Of a DNA stretch of 64,000 nt, positions 11,683-23,068 are shown one piece after another (within the stretch, counting starts at the first letter, position 1; each line of letters starts with the position of its first letter). The position numbers were made by a program, and so were the translations under genes. Source of the DNA: Podospora comata (Eukaryota > Ascomycota > Sordariomycetes > Sordariales > Podosporaceae); assembly GCA_017354895.1 (NCBI GenBank), contig CP071494.1, positions 1,612,001 to 1,676,000 of the forward strand, in the 5' to 3' direction. Under the pieces are notes generated by a model that was not told where the DNA came from, searched no databases, and saw only the letters and a list, made by a program, of their open reading frames with translations.

Positions 11683-13562
11683 CTAAGGCTGTTGTTGCTG
11701 AGCTGCTAGATGAGCAAAGCCCTCGTCTTGAACCTTTTTGGTGGCCAGTTCCACAGCAAATGCGAGCTTTTCCTTTTGGGACGACGAGGAGGAGGCATCC
11801 ACCATGTGTAACGACGACGACGACAAGGAGGCGTACAGCAGCCCAGCGATGAATGTATCACCCGCCCCGATGGTGCTGAATATCGACGGGGGGCACAGCA
11901 AAAAGCACCCCAGCTGTTAGCCAAAAGAACCATAACCTTTTTTTTTGTTATTGTGTTGTGTTGTGTTGATCCCATATCCGGACCGAATTAAGAGTTTATG
12001 TACTCTTTTTCTCGGCAGAAACGCAACGCGATAAAGTGCAATGATATGCACGCCGCAGTGCTTCCCTCTCTTTTTTTTCTGTCTGTTTGTACCCACGATG
12101 TTTGCCTCTCTTACGCGTACCAATCTTTTACATACACCAACAGGGGGAGTGGTGGGTTGGCTCTCTCTTGTTCTCGGCGGCAATTATCACACTCGTGTTT
12201 CTTTTCCCCGGAAATGCAAGAGGTGTTTGAATTGCGGCAAGGGAATTCGAAGGGAGAGTGAGAGAGAGGAGACTTACTCAACTACTTTTATAGGTTTCCC
12301 GTCTTTTGGAGTTGCAGGAGAGTGGTGGATGTATTCATCCTCCTCCTGCAGTTTGGCACCGCTGCCGCCGCCGAGCTTCCTCCGTGTGAGCATACCTGCA
12401 CCGCTTGCCCCCCAAGTGCATAGCATGAGGGAACTTATAGGAGGTTGGGAGCAGGGTTAGTGTGTTAGGCTTACCACCGCGTTCTCATAGAGAGGGGGGA
12501 CATACGCTCTTGTTGAGGGTGCTTCTCCTCTTAGACAGGCTTCCGGGTTGTGATATCCCCGGCTCTAATATTTGTTATACAGTGTCAGTTTAAGGGGTTG
12601 GGAGAAGGCAGGCAGGCAGACGTACTTCGGCCCAACTTGACGAGTAAAAGACCACGTCTGCCTCGGCTGCGATGGAGGTTAGGCCTTCCCGGTTGGGCTT
12701 TTCGCATTCGACGCTGATTGTGGTGGTGTTGGGTGGGAGGTGGGTGCGGATGTAGTGGATGCATTGGAGGGTTGTGGATGGGATTCGGCCCTGACAGAGA
12801 GAAACAGTCAACGACCTTCCATGGCTGGTGTCCCTTTTTTTTCTTTTTGGAGGTATGTATCTACCTCGAAGTGAAACCACCAGCTGTCCTCCTCCTCCTT
12901 AGAGTTGGACAGTAGTAGCGTATCCAGGATACGCTCGAACTCGTCGGGTGTCATCTCGGGCAGGTCGTTGTAGTTGACGACGGTTCTGCTGCCGGTCTCG
13001 AGGCTGCGGATGATGTAGCTGCTTACGGACTCGGTGTGCCCCTCGCGGTGGATGCATGGTGAGAAGTCGATCTTGGTGGAGCCGGGGCCGAAGGAGGAGT
13101 GTATCTTGGTGATAGCGGGTGAGTTTTGGGCTGGGAGGGTGGATATCAGGTGGGTTTTGATGTCGGCTTGGTCTGATGGGGAGAATAGATGGTGGAGGAC
13201 CTCGAGGGTATTGGGGCAGTTGCCTCCTCGGCGGACTTGGAGGGAGGAGGCTCGTTGTTTGGCGTCTTCGGGTGGGTAGGCTGGGACGCTGGGGGGGGGG
13301 GAGGGTGTTAGCGGGTGTCATTCAGAGACATCATCATGGAGTGTTGAAGATGAGAACCAAGTCTTTGCATCTCATCCCAGGACTCCTCAAAGAAGATATC
13401 TTCTTCTTGAAAGATGTCGAGAGCTCACAACCGCCCCCGTTCATCATTCATTCACCACTTGTAAGTCCACACAAAGCAAGTTCATGAGTAAGATAAGTAA
13501 ACATGCACTCACGTAAGAATCGTGTCCAAGGCGCAAGCCCCAGTGAGCACGAGATGTTTCAT
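11683..13562 (-). CDS. PfkB-family sugar kinase, ketohexokinase-like
   Basis: Transfers phosphate from ATP to a sugar; fructose is the likely substrate by family resemblance. Six exons join in frame: 13562-13513, 13288-12865, 12790-12626, 12564-12506, 12433-12278 and 11875-11683, for 348 aa. The start MKHLVLTGACALDTILTVPA matches the PfkB N-terminal strand. RRGGNCPNTLEVL (residues 36-48) is the substrate-side GGN motif. VSVECEKPNREG-like sequence and VVFYSSSWAE follow. LMLCTWGASGAG precedes the signature KVVDTIGAGDTFIAG, with the presumed catalytic Asp at about residue 291. The GAC codon of that Asp-Thr-Ile stretch is split by the last intron. That intron is about 402 nt, far longer than the others. 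The gene diverges from the NAD kinase across 569 bp. Ribokinase or another PfkB specificity cannot be excluded. Confidence 0.88.
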
Positions 13563-14131
13563 TTTTTTGGTGTCGAAATAACACGCTGCTTTTCCTTCAG
13601 AAATCAATTGCGTTATTAGACGGATGCAAAACACAAAACTCGATATAAATATATACTTTTATTTGTTCCATGGTTTCAGTTCTGTCCTCAATTACACCCA
13701 AACCATCATCTTCACTCCACAAGTGAGGGGGTTGCTTCCTCACCGAACCACACTATCACCATGTAGGCGTAAATGTTTGCTTTTAGCTTTGGCTTTTTTT
13801 CTTGTTCTCGAGTGAATTTGGAGTCTTTGGTGCCAATGAGACAATTGCAAAGTGGTCCAGACCGGTCGGTGGCTTGGACAAAGGTGGTCAAGTATGGGGT
13901 AGGTAGGTATCTACCCCACCATGACGCAAGGCGGGGAGCAACCCGCAAGGTACATTGCTATTTGGGGAGAGGTGTCTTGTCGTCACCATCAGATTTCAGA
14001 TCGGGGATGTAGTAGGTGATGCGCTGACTGACTGACTGCCCGATAAAACGTAATAGCGAGTTTCTTATTTTTTGCGCAAAAAGGGTTGAGGATATCGTCA
14101 ACATTACACACGATTGACTGGCTGAGAAAAG
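13563..14131. promoter_or_regulatory. Divergent promoter region between sugar kinase and NAD kinase
   Basis: The two start codons face away from each other, 569 bp apart, so both promoters lie here. An inverted repeat sits at 13895-13918. No canonical TATA box was judged reliable. The arrangement is seen; co-regulation is inferred. Confidence 0.6.
13895..13918. repeat. Inverted repeat TGGGGTAG / CTACCCCA with 8-nt loop
   Basis: Eight-base perfect arms (13895-13902 and 13911-13918) flank GTAGGTAT inside the divergent promoter. It could be a dimeric transcription-factor site or a short hairpin. Confidence 0.6.
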
Positions 14132-16093
14132 ATGGCGGAACGGGACCTGATAATACCCAAACGGGTTTCGTTTGATGATACGCGGCAACATGAGAGCTCG
14201 AGTGATGATGGGGATGCTGTTGAGGTTTGTTTCTTTTTCTTTCTCCCGCCCCCCCGGGTTCTCAAGTTGATAACAACAACAACAAGAAGCTGATTGTTAT
14301 ATTTGTGAGAAAAAGGTCTCCTTCGACCCATCAAACCCCTACCGTCGAAAATCCTCCCTCGTCACCTCCTCCCGCTCTCACATCTCCCCGGGTGTTATCC
14401 AGCGCATCCACCAACAGCAACAGTCTAATCCTAACCATAGACGCCCCTGCCGACAACAATCAAAGCCGGAATGCCTAGTTCATCAATTTCTCGAATCCCA
14501 CAAACTCAACCTTGACGACACGGCACCACAGCCAGCAGCGGACGAGGATGTAGAGGTGGAGGATATCTCCTCTTCGTCTGGGCTGAATGAAGTGATCGAC
14601 TCCAAAACCACAATCCCAGTTAATAAACCCCCCAAGCGACGCCCACAACCACAACCCTCCCCCGAGGCAAAGTGCCAGCTCTTATCCGCCACCGAAGACG
14701 ACGAGCCCGCCACTGACGAAGGGCAGCCAGACCAGACGATATGGCAGAGGGAGATGTTGGCTATGCCGAGGACTACTTCCTCTTTATCACTTTCCCTCTC
14801 CTCCCCTAATCCTGAGGACAATCACGAGTTCCTCAACTCGAGGCTGCTGACGAAAAAGCAATTGTCGGATATGGCCTGGGGGGTGAGGCAGCTGTCTAGG
14901 AGACTGGGGTCTGTCCGCCTGAAGTTCAAAGTCAAGAATGTTTTTCTCTTGACAAAGATTTATGACAAGGATCTGGTGGATAAGACGAGGGAGTTGGTGA
15001 AGTGGCTGCTTGATGAGGAGCACAGGGGGGAGAGGTATGTCGTTTTTGTGGATTCTGCGTTGGAACAGAATAAGAGGTTTGACAAGGAGGGCTTGGTGAG
15101 GGAGATTGCTGGGGACAGAAAAGAGGATGGGGACGTGAGGGGGCGGTTGAGGTTTTGGAATGAGGACATGTGCAGACGGAGGGCGAATATGTTTGATTTT
15201 GTGGTTACGCTGGGGGGGGATGGGACGGTGTTGTATGCTAGTTGGTTGTTTCAGAGAATTGTTCCGCCGGTGCTGTCTTTTGCGTTGGGGAGTCTGGGGT
15301 TCCTGACAAAGTTTGACTTTGAGGATCATGAGGAGATATTGGGGGGCGCGTTTGAGGAGGGGGTGACGGTTAGTTTGAGGTTGAGGTTTGAGGGGACGGT
15401 GATGAGGAGTATTCCGCGGAGGCAGATAACCGAGGGGGAGGATGGGGAGGAGGACGGGGAGAGGGATTTGGTGGAGGAGCTGATTGGGGAGGAGAAGGAT
15501 GATGAGAGGACGCATAGGCCGGATGGGACGTGGGAGGTGCTGAACGAGCTGGTGGTGGATCGGGGGCCGAATCCTAGTATGTATCTTCTCTTTGGGGCTC
15601 AGGACATGTTGTGTATGCTAACGGGAGAAAAGCAATGTCCAACATTGAAATATTTGGCGACGACGAGCACTTCACCTCTGTCTCTGCGGACGGGGTGTGT
15701 GTTTCCACACCTACGGGTTCGACAGCGTATAACCTCGCGGCAGGGGGGTCGCTTTGCCACCCTGAGAATCCCGTCATGTTGGTCACGCCCATTTGTGCTC
15801 ATACACTGTCTTTTAGGCCGATTATCCTGCCTGATACGATTGTGCTCAGGATAGGGGTGCCGTTTGATGCCCGGACGAGCTCCTGGGCGAGCTTTGATGG
15901 GCGGGAGAGGGTGGAGCTGAGGCCGGGGGATTACGTGACGATTAGTGCGAGCAGGTTCCCCTTTGCGTGCGTGCAGCCTCATAGACCGCATGGGAGGCGG
16001 TCGGGGGATTGGATCAACAACATCAGTGCCAAGTTGGGGTGGAATACGAGGCAGGCGAGGCAGAAGCCGATGAAGGGGTGGGAGGGTTCTTAG
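14132..16093 (+). CDS. NAD kinase (ATP-NAD kinase, UTR1-like)
   Basis: Phosphorylates NAD to NADP using ATP, supplying cytosolic NADP(H). Three exons: 14132-14224, 14316-15576 and 15633-16093, total 604 aa. Introns are 91 and 56 nt; the second has a textbook TGCTAAC branch site at about 15616. The first about 200 residues are Ser/Pro/Gln-rich and probably regulatory, as in the long fungal UTR1-type enzymes. The catalytic core contains VVTLGGDGTVLYASW with the diagnostic GGDG at residues 331-334, and STPTGSTAYNLAAGG with the conserved TPTGSTAY at 477-484. ASFDGR and RPGDYVTISASRFPF follow near the end. The tail after residue 590 is basic and short. No mitochondrial presequence is obvious, which argues against a POS5-type enzyme. 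The start ATG is the first in frame, and phase 0 is kept at the first splice. Confidence 0.95.
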
Positions 16094-16546
16094 AGGGCTC
16101 TTGGAAATACCTAGAGAGGGCTTTTTAGGGAGAGATTGGACTGGCGTTTGCGTGGTAGGTGCTCTTTGACACATCTCAAGACACTGATTCCAAGACGGTG
16201 TAAGGAGATGAGAAAAGTGGATTCTAGCGAGGCGTTAGGGTGATCAGCGAGCCTAGCGGGGATATATCAATGATGTAACAAGTAATGAGAATGTCTTAGA
16301 AAACAAACGCAGTTGATGATAGAGATGGAAGGGGTAATGTTGGAGATGATGTCAATGTGTGAGAGCGCACGGGCCATGTGGTGTTTGTCACTCGTTGCCT
16401 ACACCGGTAACCTTCTCTCTTCAGCAACACAATCTACAATTCAGCTTTGGTACGGACCTCTTCGAAATCTGTCCCTCTCAGGAAACCCATATCTCCATTT
16501 CTCAGTCGAAAACGGGTTTGCCTGAATAGAACCGGTGACAGTGACA
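16094..16546. other. Intergenic between NAD kinase and proteasome chaperone
   Basis: 453 bp, same-strand neighbours. It should contain the NAD kinase terminator and the chaperone promoter. I see no gene and no strong motif. Confidence 0.5.
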
Positions 16547-17085
16547 ATGGAGTCAGCAGCAACCAGCAAAACAGCCTCCTTCTCCCTGCCCCTCCCACAC
16601 TCCCTTGACAACAGAATCTATGTCAGACTGTCACTCAAGTCCAAAGCCTTGGTGGTGTTTTTGACGACGGCTACGTCTGAGGAGGCGGGCCAGGCTACAC
16701 CGTTGGGGTCGTTTGTTTATGCTTTGCCTGATGTATTTTTTTTTCTTTTCCGTTACTCTACTACATACACTTACTAACTTGGAGACAGCGATACAACCCC
16801 TCACAACCCCTCTCAACAGCACTCTGCACGGTGGAACCGACGCTAGAGTTCACGACGAGGATGGCGAGGCTGCTGGTGAGGAAGATGGGGAATGAGAGGC
16901 CGGTGTATGTGGGGAATTCGATCAGCTTTGCGAGCACGGGGTTGGGAGGGGTGGTGGAGGAGGAGATGGAGGGGTTTAAGGCTGTTGTGGTGGGGATTAT
17001 GGGCGTGTTGAAGAGGTGGGAGGAGGAGGAGGGTGGGCAGAATGGGGTTCGGGAGGGGGTGGAGGGGTTGAGTGTTTCTTCTTGA
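16547..17085 (+). CDS. POC4: Proteasome assembly chaperone 4 homologue (PAC4/Pba4)
   Basis: A small chaperone that, with its Pba3/PAC3 partner, helps build the alpha ring of the 20S proteasome. Two exons, 16547-16732 and 16789-17085, give 160 aa. The 56-nt intron has a TACTAAC-like branch site and an ACAG acceptor, and the frame is exact: ALPD then RYNPSQPLST. The N-terminal half alternates strands (RIYVRLSLKSKALVVFLTT). PLGSFVYALPDRYNPSQPLS followed by TVEPTLEFTTRMARLLVRK and PVYVGNSISFAS matches the family pattern of a strand, the N-P-x-S-T segment, a Leu/Ala-rich helix and a V-Y/F-V-S/G-N strand. EEEMEGFKAVV at the C terminus is the last helix. GTG triplets just upstream are in frame, but ATG 16547 is the natural start. 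Confidence 0.85.
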
Positions 17086-18461
17086 TGGGATGGTCTTTGG
17101 GGGTGAGAGGATATTAGGAGTGAGAGGCTATCTGAGGTGAGAGGCTATCGGGAGTGAGGGGCTAGTGGGAATGGGCTTGGAACAGTGGCAGCTGATCTTG
17201 TCATTTCATACAACTCTCTCATAAACCATTCGGACATGTGTCCCACGAACACAGATGGAAGGTCATTTGGTCTGGTCTTGACGCTGGCTGATACTACGAC
17301 GGCATGGAAGGGTGGTAGCTACCAGAGATGTGAGAGCTCCGGGAGCGGCAGTGAAATCTGGGGTATGAGCACCTCTTGAAACAAGGGCATAATAATTTTT
17401 GAGGGGAAAAACAAAACAAGCAAGTGAAATCATAACAGCTCTCATAGCTTGAAATATTTCTGGTGTCTCTGTCTATGAGTAGATGTCTAGGTTTGAGAGC
17501 TTGATATGTGAACGTTGGTGAGATAAAGCCTCTGATTTCGAGATTCACACAGTACAATATTCCAAGATAAGTAAACAATCCCTTATCCGTCGAAAATAAA
17601 TATCCATCTTCAACAAGAACGGTCGCAGAGCTCTCGTGAAGAACAGGATAATAAAGAAAGTCGAGAAAAGCAGGCAGGCTGCAGCACGGAAGGTGGCTTG
17701 GCGTGGAGGGGTTGCCCTCTCTGGTGGGGCACGGACACTCAAAAAGTGGCAGAGGAGGAGCAAAAGGCCAGAGGGGCAGGAGCAGCAGGGCACCGGCGGC
17801 GCAAACCTACCGCCCGTATGCAAACGGGCGAGCCACCAACTCGAAGCAACAGCATCGCATTTTGAAACGAGGAAACTTGGGAAGAGAACACTCACCCGAC
17901 ACCCGGGCAGCATACAGTGTGCTGCTGACCAACAATAATAGCCCACACCTCAACCCGAGGTATGTCAGTCAAAACTCCATATCAGATCGAGCTTGAAGAT
18001 CCCACAGGCCTGGTAGAGGCCGGGAGGCGGCATACGCCTCGTTTCGATTCTTTCTTTAGATAGCTCTAGTGCCACTTCCTCAGTGTCTTATCCGCACATG
18101 GAAACTTTGCGAAGAGCAATGCGGAGGCTAACAATAACGAGCTTCACACCCCACTAGCCCGGCATCAAAAAGAATAACCACAATAATAACACACACTACT
18201 TACTCTACACCTCTGCTCTCTCTTCTTCTCTCTACTACTATTCCTCCACCGTACTTTCAACCCCCCCAATTCAACCCCCGCCCTCGCGATACACACGGTC
18301 GTCGCTTTTTCCAACCAGCGCATCGTCACCACTGACCACAGCAACCCATACCCCGCAGCCCAGGCGCAACACCAGCGATCTTACCTCCATCCTCATCATA
18401 AACACCACCACCACCATTGCCCCCCAGAAAAACACTCGGCAGGACAGAGTCGCCGCCCGCC
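17086..18461. other. Intergenic between proteasome chaperone and KAP104
   Basis: 1.4 kb with no gene seen. A small imperfect tandem motif (GTGAGAGGCTAT and variants) occurs at about 17100-17165. The last 250 bp before KAP104 is CT/CCA-rich, typical of a fungal 5' leader. Confidence 0.5.
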
Positions 18462-21421
18462 ATGAGCTGGCAACCAAATCAGGAGTCCCTCGGGACACTC
18501 GCGACATGTCTCCGGGACTCGCTGAGCGGCTTCAACCAGACCGCCCAGAAGCAGGCCGAAATTGTGAGTTGCGATGGTCGCTGTGGGAAAAAATAAAAAA
18601 AATATTGCTGGCGCGCCCAACTGACTGGAGATTGCCGGCGCAGATGCTCACGCAAGCGAAAGCGAGTCCCGATATCAACAATTACCTGGCCTTCATCTTT
18701 TCGAGTGCCACTCCAGCGCCGGGCACACCGGTGCAGCAGCCCACCGAATGGCATGTGGTCCGATCTGCTGCCGCCATCATGCTCAAGAACAACATCAAGA
18801 GCAACCTCAAGGGAATCCCCGAAAGCAGTCTCCAGTTGATCAAACTGGCCATTCCTCTCGGTATCCAGGATACCAACTCTCAGATCCGCAGCTTTGCTGG
18901 CAACCTTGCGACCGAAATCGTCCGTTGTGGAGGACTTTACAGCTGGCCTGAGCTCCTCGAGGTTCTGCTCAAGATGATTGGCAACGAAGGAAACCAGTAT
19001 TCGAACGAGGCCCAAGAAGGTGCCATGGCCGCCATGGCCAAGATCTGCGAAGACAACACCAAGGTTTTGGAACGGGAGCAAAATGGCCAGCGGCCGCTCA
19101 ACATCCTTCTCCCCAAATTCATCGAGGCTACCAAGAGTCCCCTGCCAAAAGTCCGCGCTCTGGCCCTCAAGGCCATCAACGAGTTCACCCCAAGGAAAAA
19201 CCAGGCCATGCTCAACGTTATCGATACCCTTCTCCAGCATTTGTTTTATCTCTCCGAAGACAAGTACCCCGATGTGAGGCGAGAGGTGTGCCGCGCCTTT
19301 GTCCGGCTGGTTGAGACCCGGCCTGACAAGCTGCTGCCTCATATCGGAGGTTTGGTCGACTACATCCTTACCCAGCAAAAGAGCGAAGACGAGGAGCTCG
19401 CCACAGAGGCGGCTGAGTTCTGGTTGGCTGTGGGCGAGCACGACAATCTCTGGCAGGCCCTTGATCCCTACCTCGGCAAGATCATCCCCGTGCTTCTGGA
19501 ATGCATGGTGTACAGCCCCGAGGATATTGCTCTCTTGGGAGGCGCGTCCGACGACGAAGACGAGGAGGATCGAGAAGAGGATATCAAGCCAAAGTTTGCC
19601 AAGAAGAACTTGAAGCGCGGCGCTGCTGGTGCTGAGGAGGGTGAAAGCCAGGAGGACAACGGCTACGAGAAGATGGCCGAGGAGGGTCTGGAGGAGGGCG
19701 AGATCGACGACGAAGATGAGGACGACGACGGCGATGAGAACCCTGATGAGAAGTGGACCCTCCGCAAGTGTTCTGCGGCAGCGCTCGACGTTTTTGCTGG
19801 CGATTTCGGCGGCAAAGTCTTCCACTCGATTCTCCCCTATCTGCAAACAAACCTGAAGCACGAGGACTGGCCACGCCGCGAAGCTGCCGTGCTTGCCCTC
19901 GGCGCCGTTGCCGATGGCTGCATGGGTGTTGTTGTGCCCCATCTGCCGGAGCTTGTCCCCTACCTCATCAGCCTCCTTGAGGACCCGGAGCCGGTGGTCC
20001 GTATCATCACATGCTGGACCCTGAGCCGGTATTCATCATGGGCTGCGAGCCTCACAGACGGGGCCCAGAAACAAAGTTACTTTGAGCCCCTCATGGAGGG
20101 CATCCTTCGCAGGATGTTGGACAAGAACAAGAAGGTGCAAGAAGCGGGTGCCTCGGCCATGGCCACCCTTGAGGAAAAGGCCGGCAAACAGTTGGAACCG
20201 TACTGCGGGCCGATCATCCAGCAGTTTGTTCTATGCTTCAGCAAATACAAGGACAAGAACAGATGGGTTCTCTATGACTGCGTCCAGACGCTGGCCGAGC
20301 ATATTGGACCGGTTCTGGCTCGCCCCGAGCTTGCTGGCCAGCTCATGCCCACCATTATCGACAGATGGCAAAGAGTACCAGATCAGTCGCGGGAAATGTT
20401 CCCCTTGCTAGAGTGCCTATCCTACATCGCCATGGCGCTCGGGGATGCCTTTACTCCTTATGCCGAGCCGATCTTCAACAGATGTGTCAACATCATTCAC
20501 CAAAACCTCGAGCAGTCCATGCACGCCAAAACAAATGCCAACTTTGATCAGCCTGACAAGGACTTTTTGGTCACCAGTCTTGATCTTTTGAGCGCTATCA
20601 TCCAGGCCCTGGAAAACGCCAAGGCGGCAGAGCTTGTTACAAGAAGCCAACCGGCCTTCTTTGAGCTCTTGAGCTTCTGCATGGAGGATCCTTCCGACGA
20701 GGTGCAGCAGTCGGCCTACGCCCTGGTTGGTGACTGCTCAAAGTATGTCCCCGAGCAGCTGAGGCCGTTCATCCACAAGATCTTCACCATTCTGGTCAAG
20801 AAGCTCGACCTGGACGACATCTTGGACGAGGAGATTGACAGCAGCTTTAGCGTTGTTAACAACGCCTGCTGGAGCGCCGGCGAAGTGGCGATGCAGTTCA
20901 AGGAGGAGATGGCGCCGTTCGTACCAGAGCTGCTGCGGAGGTTCGTCGAGATCATCTCCAATCCTGGTGTGCCTGGCGGCGTGGTCGAGAACGCCGCGAT
21001 CGCGTTGGGCAGACTGGGTCTCTTCCATGCCGCCATCATCGCGCCTCACCTTCCCAAGTTTGCGCACGAGTTCCTCACCGTCATGGACGAGGTCGACACA
21101 TCGGAGGAGAAGGCGACTGCTTTTAGGGGATTCTGCAACGTCGTCTCTCAGAACCCGCAGTCGATTGAGAATGTGCTGCTGGCCTTCTTTTCGTCGATTG
21201 CGAGGTACCAGGACTTGAAGCTGCGCAACCCCATCAAGCAGGAGTTGCATGAGGCTTTCTTGAGTGTAAGTTTTCTGCCTTGCATTGGTTGTTGTGTTAG
21301 ATGCTAATGAACATGACAGGTCCTCAAGATCTACCAGCAATTGATTCCGGGGTTCGTCGACTTCCTCAACAAGCTCCCGCCACAAGACCAGCAAGCACTC
21401 AAGACGACATATGGTCTCTAG
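18462..21421 (+). CDS. KAP104: Transportin / karyopherin beta-2 (KAP104)
   Basis: Nuclear import receptor that carries PY-NLS cargoes such as mRNA-binding proteins and releases them on binding RanGTP. Exons 18462-18563, 18644-21265 and 21320-21421 give 941 aa, near the usual length for this family. It starts MSWQPNQESLGTLATCLRDS, the W-x-P...L pattern of transportins. PDINNYLAFIF, then LKNNIKSNLKG and AKICEDNTKVLEREQ with RPLNILLPKFIEATKSPLPK, follow the HEAT-repeat order of human transportin-1. The H8 acidic loop is present at roughly residues 340-400 (DDEDEEDREED and EEGEIDDEDEDDDGDENPDE), followed by WTLRKCSAAALDVFA. PLLECLSYIAMALGDAF and RCVNIIHQNLEQSM mark the cargo-binding half. The last exon ends KTTYGL, like the metazoan YGV end. 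The last intron carries a TGCTAATG branch site. Confidence 0.95.
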
Positions 21422-21769
21422 GATCAAGGTTATTGCCGTGGCAGAGTCTGAGCGCTGGCTGTACTGTGGGCTTGGATTCACCAACGGACGGTGAATGTCA
21501 TCGGGGTTCGCGAAGGGTAGATTCTCACCATCATTGCTACTGCTGTTGCTACTGCTCTGATCGTGTATTCTTTCATGACGAGAGAGAGATGAGTGGGGAT
21601 TTAATAGAAACACAATGTGTCCCTGGCAGCAGCTCATAGGTCCCCCTATTCTTGTTTCCCGAATCATCAACCCAACAACACATGGCACGTTTCACGAATG
21701 AAAATCATGCCCCCCATCTCCTTAGCGGAAGAAACATCATTACATAAGTAGATAGTCCGGTTTTTACTC

Positions 21770-21803
21770 TTTTCTTTCTTTCTTTCTTTCTTTCTTTCTT
21801 TTT
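21770..21803 (+). repeat. (TTTC)n microsatellite
   Basis: About eight TTTC units in the 3' flank of KAP104. Confidence 0.9.
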
Positions 21804-22008
21804 ATTTTTTTTTCCAGTTTTGCGGACTTTTCAAAAGGAAAGAAGAAAGACAAAGTGTATACCATACCCTTGCGCTCTTTTTTTGATGGTGGGTAATGTG
21901 GAGTGATTGATGGTTTTGGTAGTAGGTAGGTTTCTTTGAGATTGTTGATATCTTGATGGATTTGTTGCGTGTCTTTCTTAGGTAAATGGTGTGTGACTTT
22001 TGTGATTG

Positions 22009-22048
22009 GTTTTTTCTTTTTTTTTTTTTGTTTTTTTTTTTTTTTTTT
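22009..22048 (+). repeat. Poly-T tract, interrupted
   Basis: Nearly uninterrupted T run with single C and G breaks. It lies in intergenic DNA after KAP104. Confidence 0.85.
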
Positions 22049-23068
22049 GCTTGTGAGCTGGAGTGGGGAGAGGATGATGAGTTGGTTACACAGTGAGGGA
22101 GTTGAGTTGTGTTCAGCGGAGGCAGAGTCGGGGTTTGTTTATTTTTACCAAGTGGAGAGCAGGTGAGGGAACGATGAAAGAGTGGAAGCATTTGTGAAAG
22201 TAGCGAAGAGGGTTGGGAGTGCCATTACCGAGAGGGTGTGGACTTTTGAAGGTGGAATAGGAGAGGAGGGAGGACACTACAAAGGGAGTTGGGCTTGTGT
22301 GGAAATAGGCCTCATGAAAGGATGGGCAGAGGAGGTGGATAAAACATTGAAGGAAAGGTAATCAAAAGAGGAGGAACATTGACAAGGCAAAAGCATTTGT
22401 CATGGGTGGTGGACCTGATTGGAAGGGTCAAAAAATGGTAGATGGTATTTTTCTTTCCTCGAGTCTTTAGATAGGAAACAACTTAGCATAGCACGACAAC
22501 AGTAGATAGGTATATAGCGTTAGGTAGATAAAAACTTTTCTCGGTGTTTTGTAAATACTACATGTAGTTCATCTACTCCAGATAATGTCCCTTTTCCCTT
22601 TGCGCTACTTTCCATTTAGGAATCCAACCCCTTTCTAGTTGCACATACCTGAGTAAATAACCACCTACCCATTCTTCTTGCCCTGGAGCTAGGACACCTT
22701 ATCCACAGAGGCCCCCGAGTGATGTTGGTACCAGAACACGCCTTGGAAAGGTACTCGGTGTCCTACCGACCTCTGGCAGATAATGACTTTGGAGGTGTCT
22801 CTACAAGTTCCACAAACCATCTACCAACCTTGTTCTGAGGATGGTCAGCCGACATGCCGTCCAACGGTCTGCTTAATACCAAGGGAAGCACGACAATCCC
22901 ATATCAAGTGGTGCAACAATATACAATAGAGAACTACAATTTCCTACAGTCCTTACCCCTTAGTATTCCCCTTACCTGAAAACAAAACCAAGTATTATAC
23001 AAAGGTCAACAGTACCCTATCAAACAAATTCTATCATCCGGCATCCGGCATCCCTCGAGTCCATCACC

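Larger units (their letters stand above)
21422..23068. other. Intergenic downstream of KAP104, T-rich
   Basis: 1.6 kb between KAP104 and a minus-strand pseudogene. It holds a (TTTC)n microsatellite (21770-21803) and long poly-T tracts (about 22009-22048). From about 22440 to 23040 the base composition is visibly more AT-rich, with repeated TAGGTAGATA-like sequence. No gene seen. Confidence 0.55.

Noticed and set aside
12361-12400. Candidate intron donor GTATGC in the sugar kinase fifth exon
   Set aside because: Splicing there puts a stop immediately downstream, whereas reading through keeps the frame to KVVD and joins correctly to GAGDTF.
14787-15515. 242-codon minus ORF antisense to NAD kinase
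   Set aside because: Shadow of the NAD kinase coding frame; low-complexity Pro/Arg translation.
18479-19942. 487-codon minus ORF antisense to KAP104
   Set aside because: Lies fully within a confident coding exon on the other strand. GC-rich third codon positions keep the antisense frame open.
20738-21688. 316-codon minus ORF over the KAP104 3' end
   Set aside because: Mostly antisense to KAP104 coding sequence, with no domain signature.
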